Source: a virus. From it: a stretch of 40,263 nt of DNA. The position numbers and the translations under genes were made by a program. The DNA is taken from positions 1 to 40,263 of the IMG/VR virus record IMGVR_UViG_3300009691_000002; one strand, 5' to 3'. The notes under the pieces are model-generated. The model searched no databases. It was not told where the DNA came from and saw nothing but the letters and a program-made list of their open reading frames with translations. Below, piece by piece: positions 17,096 to 25,278 of this stretch (the first letter of the stretch is position 1; each line of letters begins with the position of its first letter).

Positions 17096-17884
17096 CTACC
17101 ACGGCCGGTTCTCCGGCTTGGAGAAGTCCTTGCTCGTGGTGAACTTTGGCTGCCCTGACTCCGCGCGGTTGTTTTCTGTCGTGGCGTTGGCTATCTTCTT
17201 CCGCTCGTCCAGGGCCGCCTTTGCCGCGAACACTTCGGACGGCTTCATGAGCCTGAATGCCACCCGATAGTTCCACCGGCCCTTGCTGTCTATTAGGTCG
17301 TTGTCGAGTGCCGTCTTGAGGAGCTTGTTCCGGTCGATCTTGAGGCCCTGGGGGTTTAGCTCCTTGTCGGCCTCCATCGCTACGACCTCGTCCTGGAAGA
17401 ACTTGGTCGCCTCGTCGATCTTCTTCTGCTCCTCGCTCTGGGAGGACTGGATGCGCTTGAACGCGCGCTCCTCCGCCTCCTTCAGCTCGCGGGCCCGCTC
17501 CGCCTTGTACGAGGCGAACTGCTTGGCGTCTCCGCCGAACCAGTCGGGAACCTCGTCTTCGGAGCCTTCCGACTTTGCGCCGAGCCTCTTTTCAATGTCG
17601 CTGCGGAAAGCGGCCATCTCGTCCGCGTGCCGCTTCTCCTGCTCGTTGTAGCGGTTCTTCCAGTCCTCCTCGCGCTCTTTCCAGCGCGGGTGGTTTAGGA
17701 AGTTGTCCGCCTCGCCGTCCGGTTTCTTTGCGCCAGAGTTCTCTGCACCCCCTTGCGATTGGTTCGAATCGGCGTTCGTTTTTTCACCCTCTGACGAGGA
17801 GGAGGAGTTCTCGTTCTCCTTGCTCTCGGCTGGAAAGGCCGGCTGCCCCTCCGCTCTGAACTGCGTCTGTGATTCTTCTCCCAT
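17096..17884 (-). CDS. Capsid scaffolding protein
   Basis: 262 residues. The first ~60 are low-complexity Ser/Glu/Asn (KENENSSSSSEGEKTNADSN). Residues about 65-170 are charged helix (RWKEREEDWKNRYNEQEKRH, EEQKKIDEATKFFQDEVVAM), followed by a basic end. This highly charged, helical, acidic-to-basic protein directly before the capsid gene is characteristic of internal scaffolds, which guide shell assembly and leave or are degraded before DNA packaging. No protease is encoded nearby, so exit rather than cleavage is likely. Confidence 0.75.
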   Translation of the reverse strand: MGEESQTQFRAEGQPAFPAESKENENSSSSSEGEKTNADSNQSQGGAENSGAKKPDGEADNFLNHPRWKEREEDWKNRYNEQEKRHADEMAAFRSDIEKRLGAKSEGSEDEVPDWFGGDAKQFASYKAERARELKEAEERAFKRIQSSQSEEQKKIDEATKFFQDEVVAMEADKELNPQGLKIDRNKLLKTALDNDLIDSKGRWNYRVAFRLMKPSEVFAAKAALDERKKIANATTENNRAESGQPKFTTSKDFSKPENRPW

Positions 17885-17966
17885 GTTTTTGTGGTTTTTT
17901 AATAATGACTTCGTGCCCCTTGTTTAGAGCCGCGGGAAACGAGGCGGCTTGACTTTTTGAAATGTG

Positions 17967-18125
17967 CTACGAGGCCCTGGGAACCGCTGGGCGCTCGTCC
18001 TTCTTCTTTTTCCTCGCATGCTCCGGCAGTCCGGCGATGTCCCTCGTCTTCCTTGCGAACTCCCGCGCGATCTCCGGGTGGTTCGCGAACATGTACCCCG
18101 CCTGAGCTTTTGAAACGAATGGCAT
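17967..18125 (-). CDS. Small basic protein (portal-adjacent)
   Basis: 52 residues, starting MPFVSKAQAGYMFANHPEIA and ending in a Lys/Arg-rich region (ARKKKKDERPAVPRAS). Many phages encode a similar tiny protein (MPFVSKAQ..WMYANHPE) near the portal or capsid genes; its function is not established. The portal stop lies 1 nt before its ATG (TAGCATG). A further 82 nt with no gene separate it from the scaffold. Confidence comes from the recognisable N-terminus rather than length. Confidence 0.65.
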   Translation of the reverse strand: MPFVSKAQAGYMFANHPEIAREFARKTRDIAGLPEHARKKKKDERPAVPRAS

Positions 18126-18126
18126 G

Positions 18127-20067
18127 CTACTGTGCCGGGCCCGCGACGTCCTGCGGCACCTCCGCGAGGAGGGACCTCGGCTCCGCCGGCCTGTTTCTCA
18201 TAACACCTTTGACTACCTCCTTCTCCATGCCGCGCTCGTGCTCCTCCTCGCCCTTCCTGGCCTCCAGACCGCTCGCCTCTGCTGCGGCGGCCTGCTGTCC
18301 GGCAATGACCTCCTGTACCATCGGATTGTCCTTGTATAGGAGTTGCGGGGCGTTGGCCTCGAGCCACACGTTCGCCGCCATCTCCTCCGGGTTCGGGAAC
18401 TCCAGTCGCTTGTAAAGATCGAGGTTAGATATCCGGTTCAGCTTGGCGAGCTCGAGCGCCTGGTTGGCGATCGACATGCTGTCCTTCGGCAGGAGCGAAC
18501 CCTCCTTGACGGAGATCGTCACCCTCGGCGGCCTCCCTCCGCCCACGAACTGGAAGTTGTCGTCGTAGACGTAGAGCAGCTGCAGGAACCAGTTGTATGC
18601 GCCGTCGGCGAGTTGCTCGAGGTACTCGCTTATGCCACCGCCGATCCTGTCGGTGTCCAGACCCCTGCTTATGATCTTGCCGCGTACAGTGTCCTCGCTC
18701 TCTATTCCGGCCGGGCTGGACCCCCTTGTGCCGAATATGTCGCGGAGTCGCGCCCTGCTATCCAGGAGGTCGTTGTATATGTCCGGCGGAAGTCCCGGGG
18801 ACGCGTACCTGTCTATCGCCTCCCTCGGCGAGCCGTCCGGTATGAGCACCGCGCCACCTTTTGCGAGGGCCGAGGTCACCCCCTTTGCTTGTGCCTGGGT
18901 TAAGCCGGATCGGGCGAGCGATACGACAATGCCACCGTTCATATTGTCGGCGTTCTTGTCTACCTGCTTGTTCCTCTTGTTCACGCGGTCCTGGTTTGAA
19001 AGGTTCTGGCCGACGAGCGATGTCTTGTCCACCGGCTGCTCTCCCAGGTTGTAAATCGACAGGAGCCTGTACGGTATGGCTGGAACGGGCAGGTGGTTTA
19101 TGCCGGCCACATCCTGCGGGACGATCGCGGACGCGCCGACTTCGTCCACGGACTCAACCTGCTCGACTCGGTCGTAGTTCCAGTGCGGATTCCGCTTCTT
19201 CCAGAGCACGTGCTTCCCGAGCGTCCAGCACATGTACTCCGGGGTCCACCATTCGATGAACTGGATCTCGGTCGCGAGGTCGTCCTTGACCGACTCCTTT
19301 ATGAACTTGCGGGCCTCCGAGTTCCCCCTTTTTGAAACAGACCCGTCCTCCCCGAGCTGGTCCTCCTCCTCGCCTATGATCTTCAAAATCCTTCCCGCCT
19401 CTAGCTTCCGGTACTCCCCGAGGTACTTCCCGTGGTACCCGTCCTCGTCGACGGACCCGCCCTTGTCGAGTATGAGCTTGCGAGGCCGTATGACGCTGGC
19501 GGACGGGATGTTCTTGTCCAGGTCCCATCCGAACTTCAACGCGCCGAGAAGGTACAGCTCCCAATGGCGCCCGGCCCCCTTGAGCTTGAGCCGCAGCGTG
19601 TTCTCGTCAGAGACGTCCGCGAGGAAGTTCTTGACCTTCTGCACGAACCGCATCTTAGCCTCGTCCGCGTTCCCGCTCTCGTCGAGCTCCGAACTATGGA
19701 GGGCGACGAGCGGCTCCGGGTTCCTGCGCGTTATCTGCGAGAGGTGCGTCTCGACGGACTCGAATATGACGTTGTCGACCATCGGCCTCTCCGCCCCCTC
19801 CGGATCCGAAGGTATGTCGAAGTGCTTTCCGAGCCAGTACTTGACGTTGTCGTCCCCGTTCTTCTCAAACTCGGATCTCACGGGAGACTCCTTCCAGTCC
19901 TTCTCCCACTTCTCGGTGAGCTTTATGAGCTCCTCGTCCTTCATCTCGAGCGTGAGCTCAGGCAACTTTTCTGAAACAACACCCTGCACGCTGTCCTGCG
20001 TGCCGTCGGACCTCTGTTTGTTTATTTCCGAGCCGAGGGACACGTACCCGGCGATATCTGTTGACAT
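18127..20067 (-). CDS. Portal protein
   Basis: 646 residues from ATG at 20065-20067; the frame is open to 20115, but the extra 16 residues look non-coding and the inner start follows an A-rich leader. Features match portal proteins: a long helical N-terminal region (ELIKLTEKWEKDWKESPVRS), a beta wing (YLLGALKFGWDLDKNIPSAS, RPRKLILDKGG), WWTPEYMCWTLGKHVLWKKR, a NQDRVNKRNKQVDKNADNMN helix, the stem-loop segment RDIFGTRGSSPAGIESEDTV, and an acidic-to-basic C-terminal coiled region. The dodecameric portal is the DNA channel at one capsid vertex and binds TerL. The gene lies between TerL and the scaffold and is the first gene after promoter 20158. Confidence 0.85.
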   Translation of the reverse strand: MSTDIAGYVSLGSEINKQRSDGTQDSVQGVVSEKLPELTLEMKDEELIKLTEKWEKDWKESPVRSEFEKNGDDNVKYWLGKHFDIPSDPEGAERPMVDNVIFESVETHLSQITRRNPEPLVALHSSELDESGNADEAKMRFVQKVKNFLADVSDENTLRLKLKGAGRHWELYLLGALKFGWDLDKNIPSASVIRPRKLILDKGGSVDEDGYHGKYLGEYRKLEAGRILKIIGEEEDQLGEDGSVSKRGNSEARKFIKESVKDDLATEIQFIEWWTPEYMCWTLGKHVLWKKRNPHWNYDRVEQVESVDEVGASAIVPQDVAGINHLPVPAIPYRLLSIYNLGEQPVDKTSLVGQNLSNQDRVNKRNKQVDKNADNMNGGIVVSLARSGLTQAQAKGVTSALAKGGAVLIPDGSPREAIDRYASPGLPPDIYNDLLDSRARLRDIFGTRGSSPAGIESEDTVRGKIISRGLDTDRIGGGISEYLEQLADGAYNWFLQLLYVYDDNFQFVGGGRPPRVTISVKEGSLLPKDSMSIANQALELAKLNRISNLDLYKRLEFPNPEEMAANVWLEANAPQLLYKDNPMVQEVIAGQQAAAAEASGLEARKGEEEHERGMEKEVVKGVMRNRPAEPRSLLAEVPQDVAGPAQ

Positions 20068-20157
20068 GTTTTTGAGCAAAAAAATCCCGTAATTCCCATA
20101 CGGACACGCTTTCAAAGCGGAAACTCGTCCCCTCTGAACTCTTCAGTTAGCACCTAG
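20068..20157 (-). other. Leader of the portal transcript with two small hairpins
   Basis: The 90 nt between promoter 20158 and the portal start contain two short inverted repeats: CTGAA/TTCAG at 20134-20146 (3-nt loop) and CGCTT/AAGCG at 20107-20119. Neither is followed by a U-tract. They may only stabilise the 5' end of the message. Confidence 0.35.
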
Positions 20158-20166
20158 ATTATACCA
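20158..20166 (-). promoter_or_regulatory. Extended -10 promoter for the head genes
   Basis: The minus strand reads AAAGTGGTATAATCTAGG. TGGTATAAT is a perfect extended -10, located 31 nt after the TerL stop and about 90 nt before the portal ATG. A -35 match is absent. It is nearly identical to the element at 25390 (AAAAGTGGTATAATAGG), including bases outside the core. Confidence 0.75.
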
Positions 20167-20196
20167 CTTTCCCGTAAAAACGTCCTGTTGATAACT

Positions 20197-22899
20197 CTAC
20201 GGCGCCGCGCGCCAGTCCGCGCCGACGTCCTCGAGCGCGTCAAGAGAGGCCTCGACGGCCGCCTTGTGCTCGGCCTCCCTCGCCTCGTCCGCGGCCTTCT
20301 GTTGCGGGCTCATGAACATGGCGTTCGGGTCGAAGGACACGGTCTGGTTCGGGTCCACCATGTAGCTGCGCGGCGCCGGCACACTCACGGGAGCCTTCAC
20401 GATCGACCCGGAGCCGGAGAACCTGCGCATGCCAACCCGCCAGAACACCGTCGCCATGGCGCGGTGGTCCCTTGCGCTCCGCACCCACTTGTAGCCCCTG
20501 ACCTGGTTCGTGTCCGGGTCAAACACCTTGATCTTCGACAGGTTGTTCCAGTCGAGCCAGTACTCGTACCAGTCGTTCTCGGACCCGTGCACAACGATGC
20601 GCCTGTCCCGGAACTCGTCCACCACGAGCTGCACCATGCGGTTCCTGTCCGCTGTGACCGCCCCGAACTCGTCGCCCTTTCCCCACTTGACGAGCTCCTT
20701 CGTCTTCCTGTCGCCGGCCAGCGAGCAAAGGAAGACACGGCCAGGGTACCTCTCGTGGAACTTTCTGGACCCTATGAGGTCCCCGCCCTGGTCGACTATC
20801 GCTATGCACTTCGGCCAGCGCTTCATGTAGCCGTCCAGCGTCCCGTAGTCGTCGCAGTCTCCCTGCATGAACAGCCCCTTCTGGTTGCCGAGCACGTAGT
20901 CGAGCCGTAGCCCGGTGTCCACGCCCATGACCACGCGCTCGTCGGCCCCCGGGGCCCAGAGCTTGCCGGTGAGGTTCTGCAGGAAGTCCTTGCGGAGCAG
21001 CTTCGCCTTTCCGTCCGCGTGCGGGAGCCCCAGCACCTTCGTGAAGAAGAACTCCTTAGTCGTCTCGGGGTTCCTGTACCTAGCGACTATGTCGGCGGCG
21101 GACACCCACGGCGCCATGAGCATGGAGACCCAGTATCCGCTCCAAGCCCTGTCCGGGTGCTTCGCCACCCACTGCCCGCCCTTGCGGACGTCGCTCGGGA
21201 GCCACCCACGGCACTTCTTGCACACGAACACCTCCCTGTCGACGTCCACGCTCATCCTGGCGGGGTTCTCGGCGTCCCAAGACAGGTACTGCCAGTGGGC
21301 GCAGTGCGGGCACTTCACGAACCAGTGCTTCTGGTCGCTCTTGAGCCAGTCGGAGTGCACGCCGGTCTCCGGGAGCGAGGGGTGGCTGAACGTGTGTATC
21401 TGCTTGAACTTGGAGTGCTGCAGGCGCGCCTGGTAGTCGGCGATGACGTCGAGCTTCGACGAGTCCTTCTCGTCGTGCACCAGCCGGTCTGCCGTGACCA
21501 TGATCGCGGCCTTCTTCGTCCAGGTGCCCCTGAAGTAAATTATACTGTCCCCGACGCGCTTGGACTCCACGCTGTCCTTGTCGGCCACGTCGGCGACCAT
21601 GCTCGGGTTGTTCGCTATGATGCGATTCACCTTGCCGCCTACGAACACACTGACGTCGGCATCGGTCGGAAGGGTATTACCTGTCCAGTAACAATGGCCT
21701 TTTCGACGCGCATAAAACGTCCCGAACGGCGTTCGCGGACACCAAACAATGCCCTTGTATTTTACCGTCTTAGGAAGTAATTCCCCCGTTTCTACCGACT
21801 TGAACTGAGTCATCCGAACCGTGTAACAACCATTCTTCCCTGGATTTATAACGCTCGGCACGTACCCAGCAAGAACAGCAATCATGCAAAGAGTATCTAC
21901 TGTTTGCTTGTTCTTTTGTGTTACAGCCCACGTCCCCGATCTATCAAGCCACCCATCAGCTTTCGCAAATGTATCGATAAACAGCTTGCATTGGCTCCTT
22001 GTAAGCTGTAATGCGAGCCTTGCGTCGGGAACTTTGTTTGGGAACCTTTCCCTGATTTCTTTCCCGAGTGCAAACGCAAAACGGAACGATACGCACCCGT
22101 TGTGCTTCATTGGGTACTCTTTCCACTTTACGTTCAAGCTCCTAAGCAACGATCTGATTTCGTCGCAGTACGGCGCGTTCACCCTTTCCGACTGCACAAT
22201 GATTATTGAGTTGCACTTCTTGCCGGAGCCTTTTTTCTGCTTTAGGTAGTGACCCTCCGCGAATACCCACGCCAGCAAAGCAACTTCATCATCTGTATAA
22301 AATGGGCTGATGGTCGCTCCACCGCGGTCTACCGATTTTGGTATGCGAGCATACTTGCCGATCATGTCTCTCGTTTCTCGAAAGAACATATTTCCATTTC
22401 CTCGATATGGTTGTAATAGCCATCGGTGATTCGGTGTCACCAACGCGCTAAAGTTTCGCGCTTCAAACTCAATACAATCCATGTCGACGTCTTTCCTAAA
22501 CACTTCCTGAAGTGGCGACCACTGGGCTGTCCCTTGCTTCGATAACGTGAGAATGATGTCGTTGGATTGGAGGTTTTCTTGCTTAAGGAACCCTCGTTGC
22601 GTCAGCGCCTCCGTTTCCTTATCCACGCAGTAGATGATATCAATCTTACGCCTCTTGGCGTCGTAATGGTTCTTCAGGATTGACGCGGTCGACAGACCCA
22701 CCTGCGCCGCCTTCATGATCGTGAGGTTCTGGCTCTGGTCCTCGTATATCGCCTCGAGGAACGGGTGCTCGTCGAAGTCAATGGGGTCGCCCTTCTCGTT
22801 CTTGACCCGCTCCCTTTCCAGCCAATCCTGGATGCCCAAGGTCAACATGGAGTCGTCCACGGCCCTCGCTTCCTTGACCTTGGTGTCCGGCTGGCTCAT
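20197..22899 (-). CDS. terL: Terminase large subunit (GpA-type) interrupted by an intein
   Basis: 900 residues; 582 after removing the intein (91-408). Extein signs of a lambda GpA-like packaging motor: Walker A-type KAAQVGLST (63-71), YTLPTDAD at the junction (90, 409-415), and a Walker B-like segment near TADRLVHDEKD (469-479). A zinc finger follows with CPHC (530-533) and CKKC (560-563), then an RNase H-like nuclease with acidic residues at MGVDTG (D661), VDQGGD (D703) and DHRA (D811). The protein cuts concatemers and pumps DNA through the portal. The ATG overlaps the stop of a 54-residue zinc protein (ATGA). The intein must splice out to restore the ATPase, so splicing could gate packaging. 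Confidence 0.9.
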   Translation of the reverse strand: MSQPDTKVKEARAVDDSMLTLGIQDWLERERVKNEKGDPIDFDEHPFLEAIYEDQSQNLTIMKAAQVGLSTASILKNHYDAKRRKIDIIYCVDKETEALTQRGFLKQENLQSNDIILTLSKQGTAQWSPLQEVFRKDVDMDCIEFEARNFSALVTPNHRWLLQPYRGNGNMFFRETRDMIGKYARIPKSVDRGGATISPFYTDDEVALLAWVFAEGHYLKQKKGSGKKCNSIIIVQSERVNAPYCDEIRSLLRSLNVKWKEYPMKHNGCVSFRFAFALGKEIRERFPNKVPDARLALQLTRSQCKLFIDTFAKADGWLDRSGTWAVTQKNKQTVDTLCMIAVLAGYVPSVINPGKNGCYTVRMTQFKSVETGELLPKTVKYKGIVWCPRTPFGTFYARRKGHCYWTGNTLPTDADVSVFVGGKVNRIIANNPSMVADVADKDSVESKRVGDSIIYFRGTWTKKAAIMVTADRLVHDEKDSSKLDVIADYQARLQHSKFKQIHTFSHPSLPETGVHSDWLKSDQKHWFVKCPHCAHWQYLSWDAENPARMSVDVDREVFVCKKCRGWLPSDVRKGGQWVAKHPDRAWSGYWVSMLMAPWVSAADIVARYRNPETTKEFFFTKVLGLPHADGKAKLLRKDFLQNLTGKLWAPGADERVVMGVDTGLRLDYVLGNQKGLFMQGDCDDYGTLDGYMKRWPKCIAIVDQGGDLIGSRKFHERYPGRVFLCSLAGDRKTKELVKWGKGDEFGAVTADRNRMVQLVVDEFRDRRIVVHGSENDWYEYWLDWNNLSKIKVFDPDTNQVRGYKWVRSARDHRAMATVFWRVGMRRFSGSGSIVKAPVSVPAPRSYMVDPNQTVSFDPNAMFMSPQQKAADEAREAEHKAAVEASLDALEDVGADWRAAP
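21676..22629 (-). mobile_element. Intein with LAGLIDADG homing endonuclease inside terL
   Basis: 318 residues, from C91 to N408 of the TerL precursor. Block A begins CVDKETEALTQRGFL. Block B is NFSALVTPNHRWLL with the TPNH motif. The two endonuclease motifs are LLAWVFAEG (acidic E215) and LFIDTFAKADG (acidic D315). The end is GHCYWTGN followed by Thr as the +1 nucleophile. The residue before the last Asn is Gly rather than the usual His, which may slow or alter Asn cyclisation. The DNA is visibly more AT-rich than the flanking terL sequence, a sign of separate origin. The insertion lies between Y90 and T409 in the conserved Y-TLPT motif. Confidence 0.9.
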
Positions 22900-23060
22900 C
22901 TTTTTAACTCAACGCCAAACCCATCCGCCGTTCTGAAAAACCTTCTCGACTGAAGGCAGTTTACGCAGACAAAAGTGGAGTCGTTTCCGACCTCCTTGAA
23001 GTCGTGCACCTTTGAGAACGTCTTTTCGCAGGCGTCGTCTTTTTGTTCTTGCTCGTTCAT
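22896..23060 (-). CDS. Small CxxC zinc-ribbon-like protein
   Basis: 54 residues (MNEQEQKDDACEKTFSKVHD and onward). Cysteines occur at C11 and in a VCVNC pair around residues 32-35, with His at 19, so a single zinc site is possible. It overlaps its upstream neighbour by ATGA (23057-23060) and terL by ATGA (22896-22899), so all three are read as one coupled block. Unrecognised family; perhaps a packaging or DNA-contact accessory. Confidence 0.6.
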   Translation of the reverse strand: MNEQEQKDDACEKTFSKVHDFKEVGNDSTFVCVNCLQSRRFFRTADGFGVELKR

Positions 23061-23248
23061 AAGCTTTTTGTCAAATGCCAGTGATCACAATAAGGGCACT
23101 GATATATGCGGAGCCGCACGCGGTCGTCGGCCATGCGCTTGTTGGCGGCGGTGGTCGCCCCGCGCTTGTCATACATGACCTTGTCCGTCTCCCCGCAGTA
23201 CTCCGCCGGAGACATGCACCCCCTCTCCTGGTACCGCCAGCGCCTCAT
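23057..23248 (-). CDS. Small zinc protein with CPYCDHWHLT motif
   Basis: 63 residues. The C-terminal motif YQCPYCDHWHLT is shared by many tiny phage proteins and looks like half of a zinc ribbon; further Cys (C11, C18) are available for the other half. The middle is basic (RMADDRVRLR), consistent with nucleic-acid contact. ATGA overlaps exist at both ends. No experimental role is known to me. Confidence 0.65.
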   Translation of the reverse strand: MRRWRYQERGCMSPAEYCGETDKVMYDKRGATTAANKRMADDRVRLRIYQCPYCDHWHLTKSL

Positions 23249-23421
23249 ATGCCTATACCCATCCTGACAAAGTGAGGCTCGAAAAGCGAGTCGATGAACT
23301 TCTCGTCAACCTCGTCGACCCGCACTCCCGTCATTCTTCTGTGTTTTTCAAGCAGAAGCCTGACAAGAAACGGGTTGCTCCTGTAAATCGACCTTTGCGC
23401 CTCCTTGATCACGGACATCAT
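23245..23421 (-). CDS. Small helical protein, unknown
   Basis: 58 residues (MMSVIKEAQRSIYRSNPFLV, ending FEPHFVRMGIGI). Basic N-terminal helix, acidic middle (VDEVDEKFIDSLFEP). Start chosen at the outer ATG (23419-23421) because it overlaps the previous stop as ATGA; the adjacent second ATG is also possible. No recognised motif. Confidence 0.6.
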   Translation of the reverse strand: MMSVIKEAQRSIYRSNPFLVRLLLEKHRRMTGVRVDEVDEKFIDSLFEPHFVRMGIGI

Positions 23422-23828
23422 TTTGTCTTGGATTTATCCTTAACCATCTTCAGCGCGTCCATGACGGACACCATCTCCCCGTAGGTTGGCCCGGCCAGCA
23501 CGTTCGCAATCTCGACGAGAACGCCCGCCCTCCGGTTCCTGTCCCTCACGTGGCCGCACATGAAGTCGTACTGGGCGGCGTAGGCCTCGACCTCCTGGGA
23601 CAGGCGGAAGTACCTGTCGGTCGTGTAGCGCATCCACCAGGCCCCGGGGTCCGCCCCCTGCTGCCTCGAGTGCGCGGACTCGTGCACGAGCAGGTAGTCG
23701 GGAAGCTCCCTGCCGCTCGGGACGTACACGGTGTCGCCGTAGGTGAACACCACCCTGTCCATGTCCGGCCTCATGCCAGCGCCCAGTATCCTGTCGAGCA
23801 TCGGCGGGTTTTCATGAGATACCTTCAT
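23418..23828 (-). CDS. HExxH putative metallopeptidase-like protein
   Basis: 136 residues from ATG at 23826-23828, which overlaps the previous stop (ATGA); a longer frame upstream is an Arg-rich shadow. It contains LLVHESAHSRQQGADP, with HESAH at residues 49-53, a zincin signature. The later part (YFRLSQEVEAYAAQYDFMCG) supplies an Glu-rich helix like the third-ligand helix of small zincins of the DUF4157 kind. Many phages carry such small HExxH proteins of unproven activity. Position between TerS and TerL does not reveal the substrate. Function as a protease is an inference. Confidence 0.55.
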   Translation of the reverse strand: MKVSHENPPMLDRILGAGMRPDMDRVVFTYGDTVYVPSGRELPDYLLVHESAHSRQQGADPGAWWMRYTTDRYFRLSQEVEAYAAQYDFMCGHVRDRNRRAGVLVEIANVLAGPTYGEMVSVMDALKMVKDKSKTK

Positions 23829-24085
23829 AGCATCCTTTCCTTCAGCCAGACCATCGCGTAAAGCATGTACGCTCCGCCGTATGCGAGGATCGCCACTCCG
23901 ACGGCCAGCGACACGAGCGCCAGCACGGCGAATATGGCCACGTTCACCGAGTCCCACTTTACGGGCTCCGGCTCGACCATGAGCTCGTGGCAGTTCAGGC
24001 ACGGCACGACCCTCACAAGGGGGTCGGGCGTTGACCTGGAGTGCTTTGACCACTCGTGAAACCCTAATCCGCACTTCGTTGTCAT
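23825..24085 (-). CDS. Small membrane protein with N-terminal Cys/His cluster
   Basis: 86 residues from ATG at 24083-24085 (ATGA overlap with the preceding 38-residue gene). The N-terminal ~45 residues hold a possible zinc site (CGLGFHEWSKH and CLNCHE), and residues about 50-78 form one long membrane segment (VNVAIFAVLALVSLAVGVAI). It could be a membrane anchor or holin-like protein. No signal peptidase site is obvious. Confidence 0.55.
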   Translation of the reverse strand: MTTKCGLGFHEWSKHSRSTPDPLVRVVPCLNCHELMVEPEPVKWDSVNVAIFAVLALVSLAVGVAILAYGGAYMLYAMVWLKERML

Positions 24086-24198
24086 GCCACGGCCAGGAGG
24101 AGAAGCAACAGCCACAAAGGGCTCACCGTGGCCGCGAGCGTCACCGAAAGCATTGCTATGCCCAACCTCACCGCTATTGTGACATTGTCCACAGTCAT
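24082..24198 (-). CDS. Tiny hydrophobic membrane peptide
   Basis: 38 residues, almost entirely a membrane segment (LGIAMLSVTLAATVSPLWLL followed by LLLLAVA). Stop overlaps the next gene's start (ATGA), and the start lies 5 nt after the TerS stop. Could be a small holin-like or regulatory membrane peptide. Length is close to noise, but the exact overlap supports translation. Confidence 0.45.
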   Translation of the reverse strand: MTVDNVTIAVRLGIAMLSVTLAATVSPLWLLLLLLAVA

Positions 24199-24203
24199 AT
24201 AGT

Positions 24204-24740
24204 TTATTCCTTTTTAGCTCCCTCCAGCTCTTTGTTCACCGACTCAAGCGCCCGACGCTGCCGGATCTCCCGGCGCCGCTTGATGTAGTCCTGGTAGGCG
24301 ACGACTTCCTCCGCGCTCGGCTCCTGCCCGCCGTCCTTAAAAACTTCCCCGGAGTGCTCCAGCTTGAGCTTCTCCCCGTACACCTCCGGCTCCCTCTTCT
24401 CGAGAAAGCGCCAGGAGTCGGGTATGCTCCCGATGACGAGCGCCCTCCCCTCGGCGTCGTGCGTCTTCCCGTGGATCCGCAGGGCTATATTCCTCTTTGC
24501 CTGCAACGGCAGCTTCTCCTGAATGGCGGCTATCTCGTCGGAAAGCACTTGGTTGTTCTTCAGCCACTCGTAATAGGTGTCGGGGTGTATCTCCGCATAA
24601 AAGCACGCCTGCCTGACGTTGGCGCCTATCGCGAACGCCTCCTTGAGCTTTCCGACACGCTCCTCGGTGAGCTTGGAGACGCCCTCGCCTATCCTGGCCC
24701 TCCACTTCTTGCCTCTTTTTTTGTGATATCTGGCTGGCAT
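24204..24740 (-). CDS. terS: Terminase small subunit
   Basis: 178 residues. An N-terminal basic stretch, then a helix-turn-helix (GKLKEAFAIGANVRQACFYA, IHPDTYYEWLKNN) that recognises the packaging start on phage DNA. The C-terminal part has the hallmark FLEKREPEVYGEKLKLEHSG of small terminase and phage DNA-packaging proteins, and a charged tail. It would form a ring that marks viral DNA and hands it to TerL. Unusually, six small genes separate it from terL (22896-24198). Confidence 0.8.
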   Translation of the reverse strand: MPARYHKKRGKKWRARIGEGVSKLTEERVGKLKEAFAIGANVRQACFYAEIHPDTYYEWLKNNQVLSDEIAAIQEKLPLQAKRNIALRIHGKTHDAEGRALVIGSIPDSWRFLEKREPEVYGEKLKLEHSGEVFKDGGQEPSAEEVVAYQDYIKRRREIRQRRALESVNKELEGAKKE

Positions 24741-24750
24741 GTTGGCTTGA

Positions 24751-25278
24751 CTACGGCTTTAGTGCGAAGTACTGCCTCTCGGGACTGCCCCTTCGCCTCA
24801 GGAACGTCACCACGTTGTTGTTAAGGGCTTTTGCGAGCACCACCTCGAAGTAGGGCTGGTAAGGCGCTTCCTGCTCGAACGTGGCGGAGTTTACGGCTAT
24901 CAGGCCGGTCGATATGGCGTACAGGTCGTGCAGGAAGTCGTCTTTGAATATGCCTGGGTGCGGTGTGGCACCTTGGTAGACGTCCACGATGATGTAGTCA
25001 AATGTGCTGCCGACCTCTCGAAGGGCATGCGCGAAGCCGAACGCGTCTCTTCCATCGTCGCACGTCAGGCTCCGTCCGTGGCCCCATACCTTGTCGATGA
25101 GATCCGGTACGGTGTGCGCCCCGCATCCGAGCATGAGGATGTCCTTCGGCTTCACCGGAGGGATCATGAGCGACCAATACGTGAATCCGAAGTGGGACTC
25201 CGGCGGATACACCGACTGCACGGCACCGCCTTCGACAACATAGCTTACGCCCTCGTGTTGTAAAAACTTTGGAGCCAT
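24751..25278 (-). CDS. Spermidine-synthase-like class I SAM-fold protein
   Basis: 175 residues. It has a Rossmann glycine motif DILMLGCGAH (about residues 46-55), an acidic loop CDDGRDAF (73-80) and FDYIIVDVYQGATPHPGIF (93-111), the order seen in spermidine/spermine-synthase-like enzymes. The N-terminal beta part (YVVEGGAVQSVYPPE, then a Phe/Tyr-rich helix) also fits. The gene is short for full polyamine synthases and may instead be a methyltransferase or aminopropyl-transfer-like enzyme of unknown substrate. It is the first gene downstream of promoter 25390. Phage carriage of this fold is uncommon; it may alter host polyamines or methylate a small molecule. Confidence 0.55.
   Translation of the reverse strand: MAPKFLQHEGVSYVVEGGAVQSVYPPESHFGFTYWSLMIPPVKPKDILMLGCGAHTVPDLIDKVWGHGRSLTCDDGRDAFGFAHALREVGSTFDYIIVDVYQGATPHPGIFKDDFLHDLYAISTGLIAVNSATFEQEAPYQPYFEVVLAKALNNNVVTFLRRRGSPERQYFALKP

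Noticed and set aside
17924-18367. 147-residue frame over the end of the portal gene
   Set aside because: Low-complexity Gly/Arg shadow of the portal and of the 52-residue gene.
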